The notes beneath the pieces were generated by a model. It had not been told where the DNA came from. It saw only the letters and a program-made list of their open reading frames with translations, and did not search any database. Shown here piece after piece: positions 34,441 to 42,898 of a stretch of DNA of 64,000 nucleotides. The first letter of the stretch is position 1, and each line of letters opens with the position of its first letter. The stretch comes from Paenibacillus aurantius (GTDB taxonomy: Bacteria > Bacillota > Bacilli > Paenibacillales > NBRC-103111): contig NZ_CP130318.1 in NCBI RefSeq assembly GCF_032268605.1, positions 1,333,001 through 1,397,000 on the forward strand. Direction: 5' to 3'. Both the position numbers and the translations under genes were made by a program.

Positions 34441-35292
34441 ATGCCCATGATCAGGAAGTCCGAAGCCAACGACCTGCCCGCCCTGACCGAGGAATATGCG
34501 CTGACAAAGGAGCAGCTTGCTGCTTATCGCGACAAAGGCCATATCTACCTTCCCGGCACCGCGTCTCCGGAGGAGATAGCCTCGTATGAGCCGCTTATCG
34601 CGAGTTTGGTCCGAGAGCTTAATTACCACGATAAGCCGGTCGGCGAAAGGGACACGTACGGGAAGGCTTTCATCCAGATCGGCAACCTGTGGCGCCGCAG
34701 CGAGGCCGTCCGCCGGTTCGTTCTGGCCCGCCGGTTCGGCAAAATCGCCGCCGATCTGATGGGGGTGGACGGGGTGCGGATCTATCACGATCAGGCTCTC
34801 TTCAAGGAGCCGGGAGGCGGCCATACCCCTTGGCACCAGGATCAGATCTACTGGCCGCTCGATACGATGAACACCATCACCATGTGGATGCCGCTTGTTC
34901 CGGTAACGGAGGAGGTGGGCTCCATGACCTTCGTCAACGGCTCCCACAAGAACGGTTTTCTCAGCCGGGAGCAGATCTCCGATGAATCCCACCGCACCTT
35001 CAAAAGCTACATCGAAGGCAAAAAGCTGGAGACGGTGACGTATGGGGCCATGGCCGCAGGGGACGCTACGTTTCATGCCGGCTGGACGCTGCACAGCGCC
35101 CCGGGAAATCCGACCGACCGGATGAGGGAGGTCATGACCATCATCTACTATGCGGATGGAACCCGCGCCATCGAGCCGGACAGCGTTGCACGACAAAACG
35201 ATCTCAAGACCTGGTTTCCCGGAACGGCCCCCGGGGAAATCGCCGCGACCGAGCTCAATCCTCTCGTCTACAGCCGGAGCGGAACGGAATAA
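34441..35292 (+). CDS. phytanoyl-CoA dioxygenase (PhyH) family protein
   Basis: This 283-residue Fe(II)/2-oxoglutarate-dependent oxygenase has the iron-binding HxD in HTPWHQDQIYW (H-Q-D) and the distal histidine in AGWTLHSAPGNPTDRMREV, where Arg is the 2-oxoglutarate ligand. Members hydroxylate varied small molecules; the substrate here is unknown. It lies divergently from an AraC regulator, and a short stem (35316-35342) follows it. An ATG at 34447 could also serve as start. Confidence 0.85.
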   Translation: MPMIRKSEANDLPALTEEYALTKEQLAAYRDKGHIYLPGTASPEEIASYEPLIASLVRELNYHDKPVGERDTYGKAFIQIGNLWRRSEAVRRFVLARRFGKIAADLMGVDGVRIYHDQALFKEPGGGHTPWHQDQIYWPLDTMNTITMWMPLVPVTEEVGSMTFVNGSHKNGFLSREQISDESHRTFKSYIEGKKLETVTYGAMAAGDATFHAGWTLHSAPGNPTDRMREVMTIIYYADGTRAIEPDSVARQNDLKTWFPGTAPGEIAATELNPLVYSRSGTE

Positions 35293-35315
35293 GCAGGAGA
35301 AAGTGACAAATACTA

Positions 35316-35342
35316 CCCCTATCCTGGCCAATTGGATAGGGG
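35316..35342 (+). terminator. possible weak terminator between PhyH and Gly-rich protein
   Basis: A 9-bp stem CCCCTATCC / GGATAGGGG is followed by GTTAGTTTT. The right arm lies only 10 bases before the next ATG, so it might also affect translation of that gene. Confidence 0.5.
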
Positions 35343-35351
35343 GTTAGTTTT

Positions 35352-35852
35352 ATGCGTTTAGCAGCCGTTTTTACGATTTTCCTGCTGCTTCTAATGAACG
35401 GGGCCTGGACGTCCCCGGCATCCGCCATACCGGCGGCAGAGACGCCGAGAGCGGTCCAAGCGGCTCCGGTCGTGCCGCCTCCGCTGGTGAACGAGCCGGC
35501 GGAGGACGACGGCCTGCAGCCGCAGGCTTACCGCTCCGGCCGCGGCAGCTACCGGTCCCCGGCCGGCGGGTACCGGGGCGGCAACCGTGCCGTGACGCCG
35601 GGAGCGGGCGTGACCCGGCCCGGCGCCGGCCAGCCGGGTACCCGCACGCCGGCCGCTCCAGGCCGGACGGGCTTCGGCAGCTTCTTCGGCGGCCTGGCGG
35701 CGGGCACGTTCCTCGGCAGCCTGCTGAACCCGTTCGGGTTCGGGGGCTACGGCGGATACGGGGGCGGCGTTTCGCTCATCGGCATCATCCTCTGGGCGGC
35801 GGTGTTGTTCTTCCTCTTCCGGCTGATCCGAAGAGTCCTGGGAAGACGCTGA
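35352..35852 (+). CDS. secreted/membrane Gly- and Pro-rich protein
   Basis: This 166-residue protein has a signal-like N-terminus (MRLAAVFTIFLLLLMNGAWTSPASA). A proline/alanine-rich and then Arg-Gly-rich linker follows (RSGRGSYRSPAGGYRGG), then a glycine-rich FGSFFGGLAAGTFLGSLLNPFGFGGYGGYGGG region and a C-terminal membrane helix (LIGIILWAAVLFFLFRLI) with a basic end. It resembles small envelope proteins of unknown function common in Paenibacillus. No classical ribosome site is visible within 12 bases, so expression level is uncertain. Confidence 0.7.
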   Translation: MRLAAVFTIFLLLLMNGAWTSPASAIPAAETPRAVQAAPVVPPPLVNEPAEDDGLQPQAYRSGRGSYRSPAGGYRGGNRAVTPGAGVTRPGAGQPGTRTPAAPGRTGFGSFFGGLAAGTFLGSLLNPFGFGGYGGYGGGVSLIGIILWAAVLFFLFRLIRRVLGRR

Positions 35853-35924
35853 CCTCCGCACAACGGAAGGCCCTCATGAGGGCCATTCCATGCGGCGCGA
35901 GCTTCTTCCTGAGCAGCGCCTCTC

Positions 35925-35982
35925 CAAACAAAACCCCCTTTGCGAAGCGCCGTCCCGGCGTTTTCGTAAAGGGGGTTGTTTG
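35925..35982. terminator. bidirectional terminator
   Basis: Long arms around AAACCCCCTTT (35931-35941) and AAAGGGGGTT (35968-35977), with an inner CGCC/CGGCG stem, stand between convergent genes; A- and T-rich flanks lie on both sides. A separate palindrome GGCCCTCATGAGGGCC lies just upstream (about 35867-35883). Confidence 0.8.
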
Positions 35983-36049
35983 CTTTGGCTTCAGGGTCAT
36001 TGTCCGCCTAACGCTTCATAGCGTGCCAGGCGTGAGCCGAGAGAGCTTC

Positions 36050-36856
36050 TTACAGCGGCACCTTCTGCATCTCCTTGCGGCGGTAATACACCCACTCCTT
36101 GAATCCGATCTCCCGGAGCTTGCGCTGCACCTCTTCCCAATCGTCCCCGACGCGGGAAGGAAGATGGGCATCCGAGCCGAACGTAATCGGAATGTTGTAG
36201 AACAAGGCCCTCTCCAAAATATCGTCGGCCGGGTACCAGCCTCCTACCGTTTTGGTTTTGCCCGAGGTGTTGACCTCAATCGCGATTCCGTGTCCGCCGA
36301 TGATCTTCAGTGTTTCCTCGACCATTTTGGTCTGAATCCGGCTGAATTCGGGGTAATAGCCCTTCATCGCATCGATATGGCCCAGAATCTGGAACATGCC
36401 GCTGTCCGCGGATTGGCGGATCAGATCGTAATATTCATCCTTCGCCTTGATCTGGTCGTTCTTGGAAAGCCCCTTCCAGCGGTTCTTGTTGAAGATGCTT
36501 ACCCCGCCCGAGCGGTGAACGGACCCGATAATATAATCGAACGGATAAGGCTCATACATCTGGTTATACAGGTCGGCATGCTCCGGGAAGAAATCCGATT
36601 CCACCCCGAGAAGCACTTCAATGCGGTCCTTGTATTCCTCTTTAAGCTTCAGCACCTCGGAGATGTAGTGGGTGAACTCGCTTTTCGCCATGGCAATGCC
36701 GGGCTCCGCGTGGTCTTCCTTGCTGCCGAAATAGGGCGAGTGGTCGGAGATACCGATGACTTGAAGCCCCGCCTTCAGAGCCGCCTCTATATAATCCCTT
36801 ATTTCGCCTTCGGCATGGCCGCAGCGGCTATGGTGGGTATGCAGGTCGAATTTCAT
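36050..36856 (-). CDS. hisJ: histidinol-phosphatase, PHP family (HisJ type)
   Basis: This 268-residue PHP-domain phosphoesterase has metal-binding motifs FDLHTHHSRCGHAEG (HxH) near the N-terminus, ISDHSPYFG, GVESDFFPE and a late FGSDAHLPSRVGDDW. These are characteristic of Bacillus-type histidinol-phosphatases (HisJ/HisK), which remove phosphate from histidinol phosphate in histidine synthesis. It stands alone, as in other Firmicutes. GGAGGGACC precedes the ATG. A related PHP phosphatase with another substrate is possible. Confidence 0.82.
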   Translation of the reverse strand: MKFDLHTHHSRCGHAEGEIRDYIEAALKAGLQVIGISDHSPYFGSKEDHAEPGIAMAKSEFTHYISEVLKLKEEYKDRIEVLLGVESDFFPEHADLYNQMYEPYPFDYIIGSVHRSGGVSIFNKNRWKGLSKNDQIKAKDEYYDLIRQSADSGMFQILGHIDAMKGYYPEFSRIQTKMVEETLKIIGGHGIAIEVNTSGKTKTVGGWYPADDILERALFYNIPITFGSDAHLPSRVGDDWEEVQRKLREIGFKEWVYYRRKEMQKVPL

Positions 36857-36930
36857 GGATCCGGTCCCTCCGTTGAGTTAGTTGGTTTTATAGTGGTCTC
36901 TTTGGATCTCTCCGGTAAAGCCGAAATCCG

Positions 36931-37833
36931 TTATTCCGAGCCGAGGAACTGGGTTTCGGGCATGCCCTTCAGGTCGCTTAGAAACTGCTGCATGGCCGAG
37001 CTCAGGTAGCGGCCGGATTTGTAGATGACCCCGACCGGGTGACTGATGTCGAGCTCGTTGACCGGAAGCATCCGCAGGGTGCCCAGCCTCGTTTCGTTCG
37101 CGATGGAGAGCTTCGAGATGATGGCGGCCCCCAGATTAAGCTCTACCATCCGCTTCACTTCCTCGCTGCTCGACAGCTCCATCACAATCATAGGGGTAAT
37201 GTTCCAGCGGCGGAACAGCTGATCGACGAACCGGCGGCCGGCCGTGTCCGGAGAAAGCATAATGAACGGGATGTGCCTCAAGTCTTCCATCGTGGCATGG
37301 CTGTTCCGCGCAAGCGGATGGGAAGGCGAGACCACCAGCTCGAAATTGTCATAATACAGGACGGACGTTTCCAGGCCGGGGGTCCGGTCGGACAGGTAAG
37401 CGATGCCGATGTCGACATTCCCGTTCTCCACGCTTGTCATGATCTGCGAGGAGGGCATGGAATAGATGCTCGTCTTGATCAGGGGATACTGATTCTGAAA
37501 ATAAGAAAGCACCCGGGGCAGAATCTGCATGGCGATCGACGTCGTGGTCCCCAGATTGATATGCCCCTGCGGCGTGTTCTCGAGATCGGACAGCCGCTGC
37601 TTCATCTCCTCCACCACCTGAAGAATCCGCTGGGCATGCTCGAGAAAGACGCGTCCGCTGTCCGTTAAAGTAACCGGCTGGTTCCGGTCGACGAGGACGG
37701 TTTGGAATTCATCCTCCAGGCTCTTGATTTGTGCGGATACCGCCGGCTGGGTCAGGTTAAGAAATTCTCCCGCCTTGCGAAAGCTCATCGTTTTGGAAAT
37801 CATTAATAAGGTTTCCAATTGATTGATGTTCAT
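36931..37833 (-). CDS. LysR family transcriptional regulator
   Basis: This 300-residue protein has the N-terminal winged HTH of the LysR family (MNINQLETLLMISKTMSFRKA, LTQPAVSAQIKSLEDEF) and a C-terminal periplasmic-binding-protein-like effector domain (from about residue 90, INLGTTTSIAMQILP). ATG 37833 follows GGGGGAC; the longer reading frame upstream includes the promoter TATAAT on this strand. It is similar in length and N-terminus to CysL-type regulators, but the target is not evident. The neighbouring Hsp20 gene is divergent. Confidence 0.87.
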   Translation of the reverse strand: MNINQLETLLMISKTMSFRKAGEFLNLTQPAVSAQIKSLEDEFQTVLVDRNQPVTLTDSGRVFLEHAQRILQVVEEMKQRLSDLENTPQGHINLGTTTSIAMQILPRVLSYFQNQYPLIKTSIYSMPSSQIMTSVENGNVDIGIAYLSDRTPGLETSVLYYDNFELVVSPSHPLARNSHATMEDLRHIPFIMLSPDTAGRRFVDQLFRRWNITPMIVMELSSSEEVKRMVELNLGAAIISKLSIANETRLGTLRMLPVNELDISHPVGVIYKSGRYLSSAMQQFLSDLKGMPETQFLGSE

Positions 37834-38064
37834 CCGCCGTCCCCCTTCGATACGCCCTAAGTTAATTTCATTGTGTTCATTATAAGACCAACCCGGCCGG
37901 AAGGCAAAAGAAGGAAGGCTTTCGCTTCCGAGGATCCATCCCGAAAATTCGGCGGCGGCTGGTATGAAAACGCGGGCGCCCAATATGCTTTAGGAAGAAG
38001 GGCCGTTGCGGAAGACGGACTGCCCGTGAAATCCTGGCGTTATGCGGGAGAGAAGGGGGTACCG

Positions 38065-38532
38065 ATGGATACGGAGAAGTTCAACAAATGGATGGAAATG
38101 GCCAAAACGGTTACCGGCGGAAAGTTCTGGACCGAAGTGTTCGACAACCCGCTTGCCGAAGAATTCCTCTTCGAGGAGGCGCCTTCCCCCAACCGGAACG
38201 GCCCCCCGCCGGCTGGTTACCCTTGCGCCGATATAGCGGAGACCGCCCAGGAAATTCTCGTGCTGGTGGACCTGCCCGGCGTCCGGAAGGAGGATATTCA
38301 GCTGTCGCTGAACAGCGGGCAGCTCCACCTGAAGGGCATCGTCCGGACAGGGCTGCCGGGTGAAGCCCTCCATTTGTCGGAGCGCCGACGCGGAGAATTT
38401 GAGCGCTCCTTCGTCATGCCCCGGCGGATCGAGGGCGTCTGCGGACCGGTCAAGGCGGCTTTGCAGGAAGGGCTGCTTATCGTGCGCATTCCGGTGGCCG
38501 ACCCCCCGCACACCCGGATTCCGATTGAATAA
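38065..38532 (+). CDS. small heat shock protein Hsp20/alpha-crystallin family
   Basis: This 155-residue protein has an alpha-crystallin domain from about residue 50 to 140: DIAETAQEILVLVDLPGVRKEDIQL, GQLHLKG, FERSFVMPRRIEG, and the late A-LQEGLLIVRIP motif corresponding to the conserved A-x-x-x-n-G-v-L-x-v. It is a cytoplasmic holdase chaperone. The start is ATG 38065 with GAAGGGGG upstream. The frame continues upstream without a better site. Confidence 0.87.
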   Translation: MDTEKFNKWMEMAKTVTGGKFWTEVFDNPLAEEFLFEEAPSPNRNGPPPAGYPCADIAETAQEILVLVDLPGVRKEDIQLSLNSGQLHLKGIVRTGLPGEALHLSERRRGEFERSFVMPRRIEGVCGPVKAALQEGLLIVRIPVADPPHTRIPIE

Positions 38533-38789
38533 GGCGTAGGGGATAGAGCAGACGGGCGATAAAGAACCGGCACCGCCTATTCGAGTGACCTTGCCGCCCG
38601 ATCCGTCAGGATCCGGGCTGTTTGCCGTTCGGGAGCAATGATTCAGGCGAAAGGGATAGTGGTAATTTTAGGGTATAAGCATTTGGTAAGCATGCCAACT
38701 AATTCCCGTAACAGGGTGCAAATCGGGCAAGGAGAAGACGGACTTACGAGAGGGAAGTACGATAACTTCAAGAAAGGAAGGAAGGGCTC

Positions 38790-39953
38790 ATGGAGAAGAA
38801 GGAACGGGATAACGGGAAGCATTGGGGCTCCTGGCTGGCGGCCATGCTGCTGTCCGCCGTCGTGGGGGCGGTGGCCGCACTCGGAGCGGTTCAGATGAAC
38901 GGCTTTCCTGCCGAAGCCGCATCCGCCAAAATCGTCCAAGCCGGTGATCCGACGGTCCGGGCACAGCCTGCCCAAGCTGCCCAAGCTGAACAGGGGAATA
39001 TCAGTGACAGGATTATCGAAGCGGCCAAGGCCGTCAAGCCCGCTATCGTAGTGGTCGTGAATTACGTGTCCGGCGGCTCGGGCCTTAAGGCCCAGGGAGA
39101 AGGCTCTGGAATTATATACGACAAACAGGGCTACATCGTAACCAATAACCATGTCGTGGAGGGAGCCGCGAAGCTTGAGGTGCTTCTGCCGAACGGCAGG
39201 AACACCGAAGCGAAGCTGATCGGGCGGGATCCGTACAGCGACTTGGCCGTTCTGCAAATTCCGGCGGCCGACGTGACGGGAGTGGCGGAGCTGGGCGATT
39301 CGGACAAGCTTCAGGTCGGCGAACCGGCCATCGCCATCGGGAATCCCCTGGGGCAAGCGTTCAACCAATCGGTGACCGTCGGCGTGATCAGCGGCACCAA
39401 GCGGATGATGCCGGTGACCGATGAGGCCACGGGGCAATTCCTGAACGAGCAGGCCGTTCTGCAGACGGATGCCGCCATCAATCCCGGGAACAGCGGCGGG
39501 GCTCTATGCAATATCGAAGGCAAGGTGATCGGAGTTAACAGCTCCAAGATTGCCACTGAAGGAGTGGAAGGGATGGGCTTCGCCATTCCCATTAACGAAG
39601 CCCGTCAAATCATCGACCAGCTGATGAAGAACGGCAAAGTCAGCTACCCGGCACTCGGGATTCAGGCAGGGGACCTGCAGAAGCTGACGGCTTCTTACGG
39701 CATCCAGGCTCCCGTGAATTACGGAGTCGTCGTGGCCGCGGTGCTGTCGCCGGAAGCCAAGCAGGCCGGTCTGGAGAAAGGGGATATCGTTACCTCCATG
39801 GATAATGTCAAAATCACCGATTCGGTTGCCCTGCATGCCGAGCTGTTCAAGCACAAGATCGGGGATTCCGTTGCTCTGAAGGTGTACAAGCCGGATGGAA
39901 GCGAACGCACGCTTAACGTAACCTTGACGGCTCTTCCGGCTCCTTCCCGATAA
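38790..39953 (+). CDS. HtrA-like membrane serine protease with PDZ domain
   Basis: This 387-residue protein has a single N-terminal membrane helix (about residues 15-35, SWLAAMLLSAVVGAVAALGAV). A trypsin-like S1C domain follows with catalytic H121 (NNHVVEG), D151 (YSDLAVL) and S235 (GNSGGAL), and a C-terminal PDZ domain (about 290-380, GVVVAAVLSPEAKQAGLEKGDIV). It degrades misfolded exported proteins at the outer face of the membrane. AAGGAAGGAAGGG precedes the ATG. No CssRS-type genes are adjacent. Confidence 0.92.
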   Translation: MEKKERDNGKHWGSWLAAMLLSAVVGAVAALGAVQMNGFPAEAASAKIVQAGDPTVRAQPAQAAQAEQGNISDRIIEAAKAVKPAIVVVVNYVSGGSGLKAQGEGSGIIYDKQGYIVTNNHVVEGAAKLEVLLPNGRNTEAKLIGRDPYSDLAVLQIPAADVTGVAELGDSDKLQVGEPAIAIGNPLGQAFNQSVTVGVISGTKRMMPVTDEATGQFLNEQAVLQTDAAINPGNSGGALCNIEGKVIGVNSSKIATEGVEGMGFAIPINEARQIIDQLMKNGKVSYPALGIQAGDLQKLTASYGIQAPVNYGVVVAAVLSPEAKQAGLEKGDIVTSMDNVKITDSVALHAELFKHKIGDSVALKVYKPDGSERTLNVTLTALPAPSR

Positions 39954-39964
39954 GCGGTCTGGTG

Positions 39965-39990
39965 CAACAAAGTTACCGGATAAGGCACTA
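39965..39990 (+). repeat. solitary end of the MITE-like repeat
   Basis: CAAAGTTACCGGATAAGGCACTA matches the right end of the elements at 48880 and 60006 (same CAAAGTT, CCGG, TAAGGCACTA order). The left half is absent. Confidence 0.65.
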
Positions 39991-40123
39991 GCTCCGGCTG
40001 AGCCGGTTTCCCGGGAAAAGCGGTTAGAAGGGAGAACCGGTTGACTATAATGAGAAAGGGAGTATTCTTAGAAAGGGCACACCAGAATTGGCGTCTCATA
40101 CCTTACTATAAGGAGCAATAGCG

Positions 40124-40759
40124 ATGCAGGAAATGGCCAGCTATAAGTCCATAGCCTTGGATATAGCCCAACGTATAGTCAGCGGGGAGTTCCCCGTTCA
40201 GAGCAAAATTTCCGGCCGGTCCCTGCTCGCGAGCCAGTACCGGGTTTCCCCCGAGACCATCCGCAAAGCCATGAGTCTGCTGAAGGAAGAGTCGATCGTA
40301 TCCGTCTCGCAGGGCAAAGAGATTACCATCCTCTCGGAACAGAATGCTTATGATTACATCAACCGCAACCAATACTTGAAGTCGGTCTACTCTCTGAAGC
40401 AGGATATCCAGATGCTGCTGCACGAGAAGCATGAGATCGACCGCAAATTCGAGAAGCTCCTTAACGAAATCATTCACGCCTCGGACCGGCTGCAGAACCT
40501 GAAGCCCTATCACCCGATGGAGGTGAAGGTGGCGCCTCATTCCTTTGCCGTGGGGCAGACCATTGCCAACCTGCAATTCTGGCAGAACACCGGGGCGACC
40601 ATCGTGGCGCTGCGCCGCGGGACGAGCGTATCCATTTCCCCCGGCCCTCACGTTATCCTGCAGCCGGACGATGTGCTGGTGGTGGTGGGAGACGGGCCGG
40701 TTCAAGCGAGAGCCGAGCAATTCCTCAATCAGCAGCATGCGGAAGATGAAGAAGGATAG
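40124..40759 (+). CDS. busR: BusR-like regulator: GntR wHTH with RCK_C (TrkA-C) domain
   Basis: This 211-residue protein has an N-terminal GntR winged helix (residues 5-75: YKSIALDIAQRIVSGEF, SRYRVSPETIRKAMSLL-type core), a central coiled-coil (about 85-140), and a C-terminal RCK_C domain (about 140-208: VAPHSFAVGQTIANLQFW...VILQPDDVLVVVGDG). This architecture is that of BusR, a c-di-AMP-sensing repressor of glycine betaine uptake in lactococci and streptococci. It sits directly before an osmoprotectant ABC operon with a terminator between, which supports the same role. TAAGGAGC precedes the ATG. Confidence 0.85.
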   Translation: MQEMASYKSIALDIAQRIVSGEFPVQSKISGRSLLASQYRVSPETIRKAMSLLKEESIVSVSQGKEITILSEQNAYDYINRNQYLKSVYSLKQDIQMLLHEKHEIDRKFEKLLNEIIHASDRLQNLKPYHPMEVKVAPHSFAVGQTIANLQFWQNTGATIVALRRGTSVSISPGPHVILQPDDVLVVVGDGPVQARAEQFLNQQHAEDEEG

Positions 40760-40807
40760 ATTGTCGGACCGCCTGATTTCCCAGGCGCCATATCCCCTAA
40801 ATACCAG

Positions 40808-40840
40808 GACCAGCCAAGGTTTTCCGGCTGGTCTATTTTT
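40808..40840 (+). terminator. intrinsic terminator after the busR-like gene
   Basis: The stem GACCAGCC (40808-40815) / GGCTGGTC (40826-40833) is followed by TATTTTTTATT. Confidence 0.85.
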
Positions 40841-40858
40841 TATTCTCATCTTCAACTA

Positions 40859-40910
40859 ACAACCTAATAAAACTAGAGAGGTTGTCAGTTTGCGTCGAAA
40901 TAGGTATAAT
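40859..40910 (+). promoter_or_regulatory. promoter of osmoprotectant ABC operon with candidate operator
   Basis: TTGTCA (40882-40887), 17 bases, TATAAT (40905-40910) is a near-consensus sigma-A promoter. An inverted repeat ACAACCT (40859-40865), 13 bases, AGGTTGT (40879-40885) overlaps the -35 and is a candidate site for the BusR-like regulator encoded upstream. A 5' leader of about 140 bases follows with no recognised riboswitch. Confidence 0.7.
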
Positions 40911-41057
40911 AGGCGATACCCGAATGATCACCTCTGGTACGGCTGCGAATGACCAGGCTTTCCGCCCATGGCTTATTATCCGGCCAAGCTCTGCAAGAAC
41001 GAGGCATTCCAATTAAGGGGAAGGGTAAGAGACAACAGAAACAGGAAGGGGTTTTTC

Positions 41058-42188
41058 ATGATTACCTTTGAAGGAGTGAGCAAGACCTATCCCGACGGCT
41101 TTCGGGCCGTGAAATCGATGGATTTCACGATTGAGGAAGGCGAGTTTATCGTGTTCATCGGACCGAGCGGCTGCGGGAAAACAACCACTATGAAAATGAT
41201 CAACCGGCTGATTCCCTACACCGAGGGAACCATCCGGATCAAAGGCAAAGACATTACCGGGGAAAACCCTGTGGAGCTGCGCCGCAATATCGGCTATGTC
41301 ATCCAGCAGGTAGGACTTTTTCCCCATTACACGATTGAGCAGAACATCTCCCTTGTTCCCGAGCTGAAGGGATGGAGCGCCGCGAAGCGCAAAGAGCGGG
41401 CGTGCGAGCTGTTGGAGCTGATCGGCCTCGACCCGGACACCTTCGCTTCCCGCTATCCCCGCGAGCTTTCCGGCGGGCAGCAGCAGAGGGTAGGGGTGGC
41501 CCGGGCTCTGGCCGCCGATCCTGAGATCGTCCTCATGGACGAGCCCTTCGGGGCGCTCGATCCCATTACGCGGGAACAGCTTCAGGACGAACTGCTTCGT
41601 CTGCAGAAAACGGTCCGCAAGACGATTGTGTTCGTCACCCACGACATGGACGAGGCGCTGAAGCTGGCCGACCGGATCGCCATCCTGAAGAATGGAGAGG
41701 TCGTTCAGTTCGATACGCCGGAGAAGCTGCTCCGGGAGCCGGCGCACGGCTTCGTGGAGGAGTTTATCGGCCGCAACCGGATTTACCAGAATCCCGACTT
41801 TATCACCGTTAATGAAATCATGCGGGAAAATCCGGTCACGGCCCTCGCTTCGCTTTCTCCGGCCCGGGCGCTGTCCCTCATGCGCAAGCGGCGGACGGAT
41901 ACGCTTCTGGTCGGCGACGAGCAGGCGAAGCTGGTCGGCATCGTTTCCGCCTATGACCTGCAGGCGAAGCTGGAGCAGATCCAAACGATCGAAGAAGTGT
42001 GCGTGCCGGCCCAATCGGTGCTGCCGGTCAGCGGAACGGCGAAGGACGCGCTTCTGGCCATTACCGACGCCAAGTTCGGCATCCTTCCGGTCGTGGACGA
42101 GAACAACCGGATAGCGGGGATCGTGACCCGGTCGAGCCTCTTGACGGTTTTTGCGGACCAATGGGCAGGAGGGAAGGAAGTTATATGA
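41058..42188 (+). CDS. opuCA: osmoprotectant ABC transporter ATP-binding protein (OpuCA-like)
   Basis: This 376-residue protein has Walker [10 protein letters not shown] (residues 35-43), Q-loop [11 protein letters not shown], signature LSGGQQQRV, Walker [13 protein letters not shown] and a C-terminal pair of CBS domains (about residues 255-370). These mark the glycine-betaine/carnitine/choline (OpuA/OpuC/ProV) branch; the CBS domains gate transport by ionic strength or c-di-AMP. ATG 41058 is selected because AGGAAGGGG precedes it; a longer frame begins at 40968. It overlaps the permease gene by four bases. Confidence 0.9.
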   Translation: MITFEGVSKTYPDGFRAVKSMDFTIEEGEFIVFIGPSGCGKTTTMKMINRLIPYTEGTIRIKGKDITGENPVELRRNIGYVIQQVGLFPHYTIEQNISLVPELKGWSAAKRKERACELLELIGLDPDTFASRYPRELSGGQQQRVGVARALAADPEIVLMDEPFGALDPITREQLQDELLRLQKTVRKTIVFVTHDMDEALKLADRIAILKNGEVVQFDTPEKLLREPAHGFVEEFIGRNRIYQNPDFITVNEIMRENPVTALASLSPARALSLMRKRRTDTLLVGDEQAKLVGIVSAYDLQAKLEQIQTIEEVCVPAQSVLPVSGTAKDALLAITDAKFGILPVVDENNRIAGIVTRSSLLTVFADQWAGGKEVI

Positions 42189-42841
42189 ACGACAGCTTAT
42201 GGAGACAAGTCATTAATCAATTCAGCATGCGGGGGGAAGACCTCCTGGCCGCCACCGGGCAGCACATTCAGCTTGTCCTGATCTCGATGGCCATCGCCAT
42301 TGTGGTGAGCATTCCGCTCGGCATCGCGATTACCCGGTTCCCGTTTCTTAAGACCTGGGTATTGGGCGGAGCGGGGATTCTTCAGACGATTCCGAGTATT
42401 GCCTTGCTCGGCTTCATGATTCCTATTTTCGGAATCGGCATGAAGACCGCTATCGCGGCTCTGTTCCTTTATTCGCTTCTCCCGATCATACGCAACACCT
42501 ACGCCGGGATTAAGGACGTCGATCGTTCCATTATCGAGTCTGCTTGGGGCATGGGTTTGACCAATGGTCAGATTCTCTTCAAGGTCGAGCTTCCGCTTGC
42601 CCTGTCCGTCATCATGGCGGGAATCCGCACGGCAGCCGTCATCAACGTCGGAACGGCTACGCTTGCGGCCTTTATCGGGGCGGGAGGCCTCGGGGATTTT
42701 ATCTTTCTCGGCATTACCCGCAACATTGACGCCCTGGTTCTGATCGGAGCTCTGCCGGCCGCCATCCTGGCGCTGGTGCTCGATTTTCTGCTGGGGTATC
42801 TGGAGCGCTTGACGACTCCGAAAGGCTTACGAAACCACTAA
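42185..42841 (+). CDS. opuCB: osmoprotectant ABC transporter permease (OpuCB/ProW-like)
   Basis: This 218-residue membrane protein has about five to six helices and the EAA-type loop (IIESAWGMGLTNGQILFKVELPLAL; core GMGLTNGQILFKVELP) that contacts the ATPase. AAFIGAGGLGDFIFLGI is typical of OpuCB/OpuBB. The ATG overlaps the end of the ATPase gene. Only one permease gene is present, unlike B. subtilis opuC which has two, so the channel is probably a homodimer. Confidence 0.9.
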   Translation: MNDSLWRQVINQFSMRGEDLLAATGQHIQLVLISMAIAIVVSIPLGIAITRFPFLKTWVLGGAGILQTIPSIALLGFMIPIFGIGMKTAIAALFLYSLLPIIRNTYAGIKDVDRSIIESAWGMGLTNGQILFKVELPLALSVIMAGIRTAAVINVGTATLAAFIGAGGLGDFIFLGITRNIDALVLIGALPAAILALVLDFLLGYLERLTTPKGLRNH

Positions 42842-42898
42842 GCAACAACAAAAAGACACACCAAACTCGACAAAAAGATACAGGGGGAGTTCCATACT

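Noticed and set aside
37867-37889. GTTCATTATAAGACC as a further SinR-type box
   Set aside because: The right half-site is missing; on the minus strand the TATAAT is the likely -10 of the LysR gene, so the resemblance is probably chance.
40911-41057. Riboswitch in the leader of the osmoprotectant operon
   Set aside because: No recognisable aptamer core; the region has no strong stem-terminator pair.
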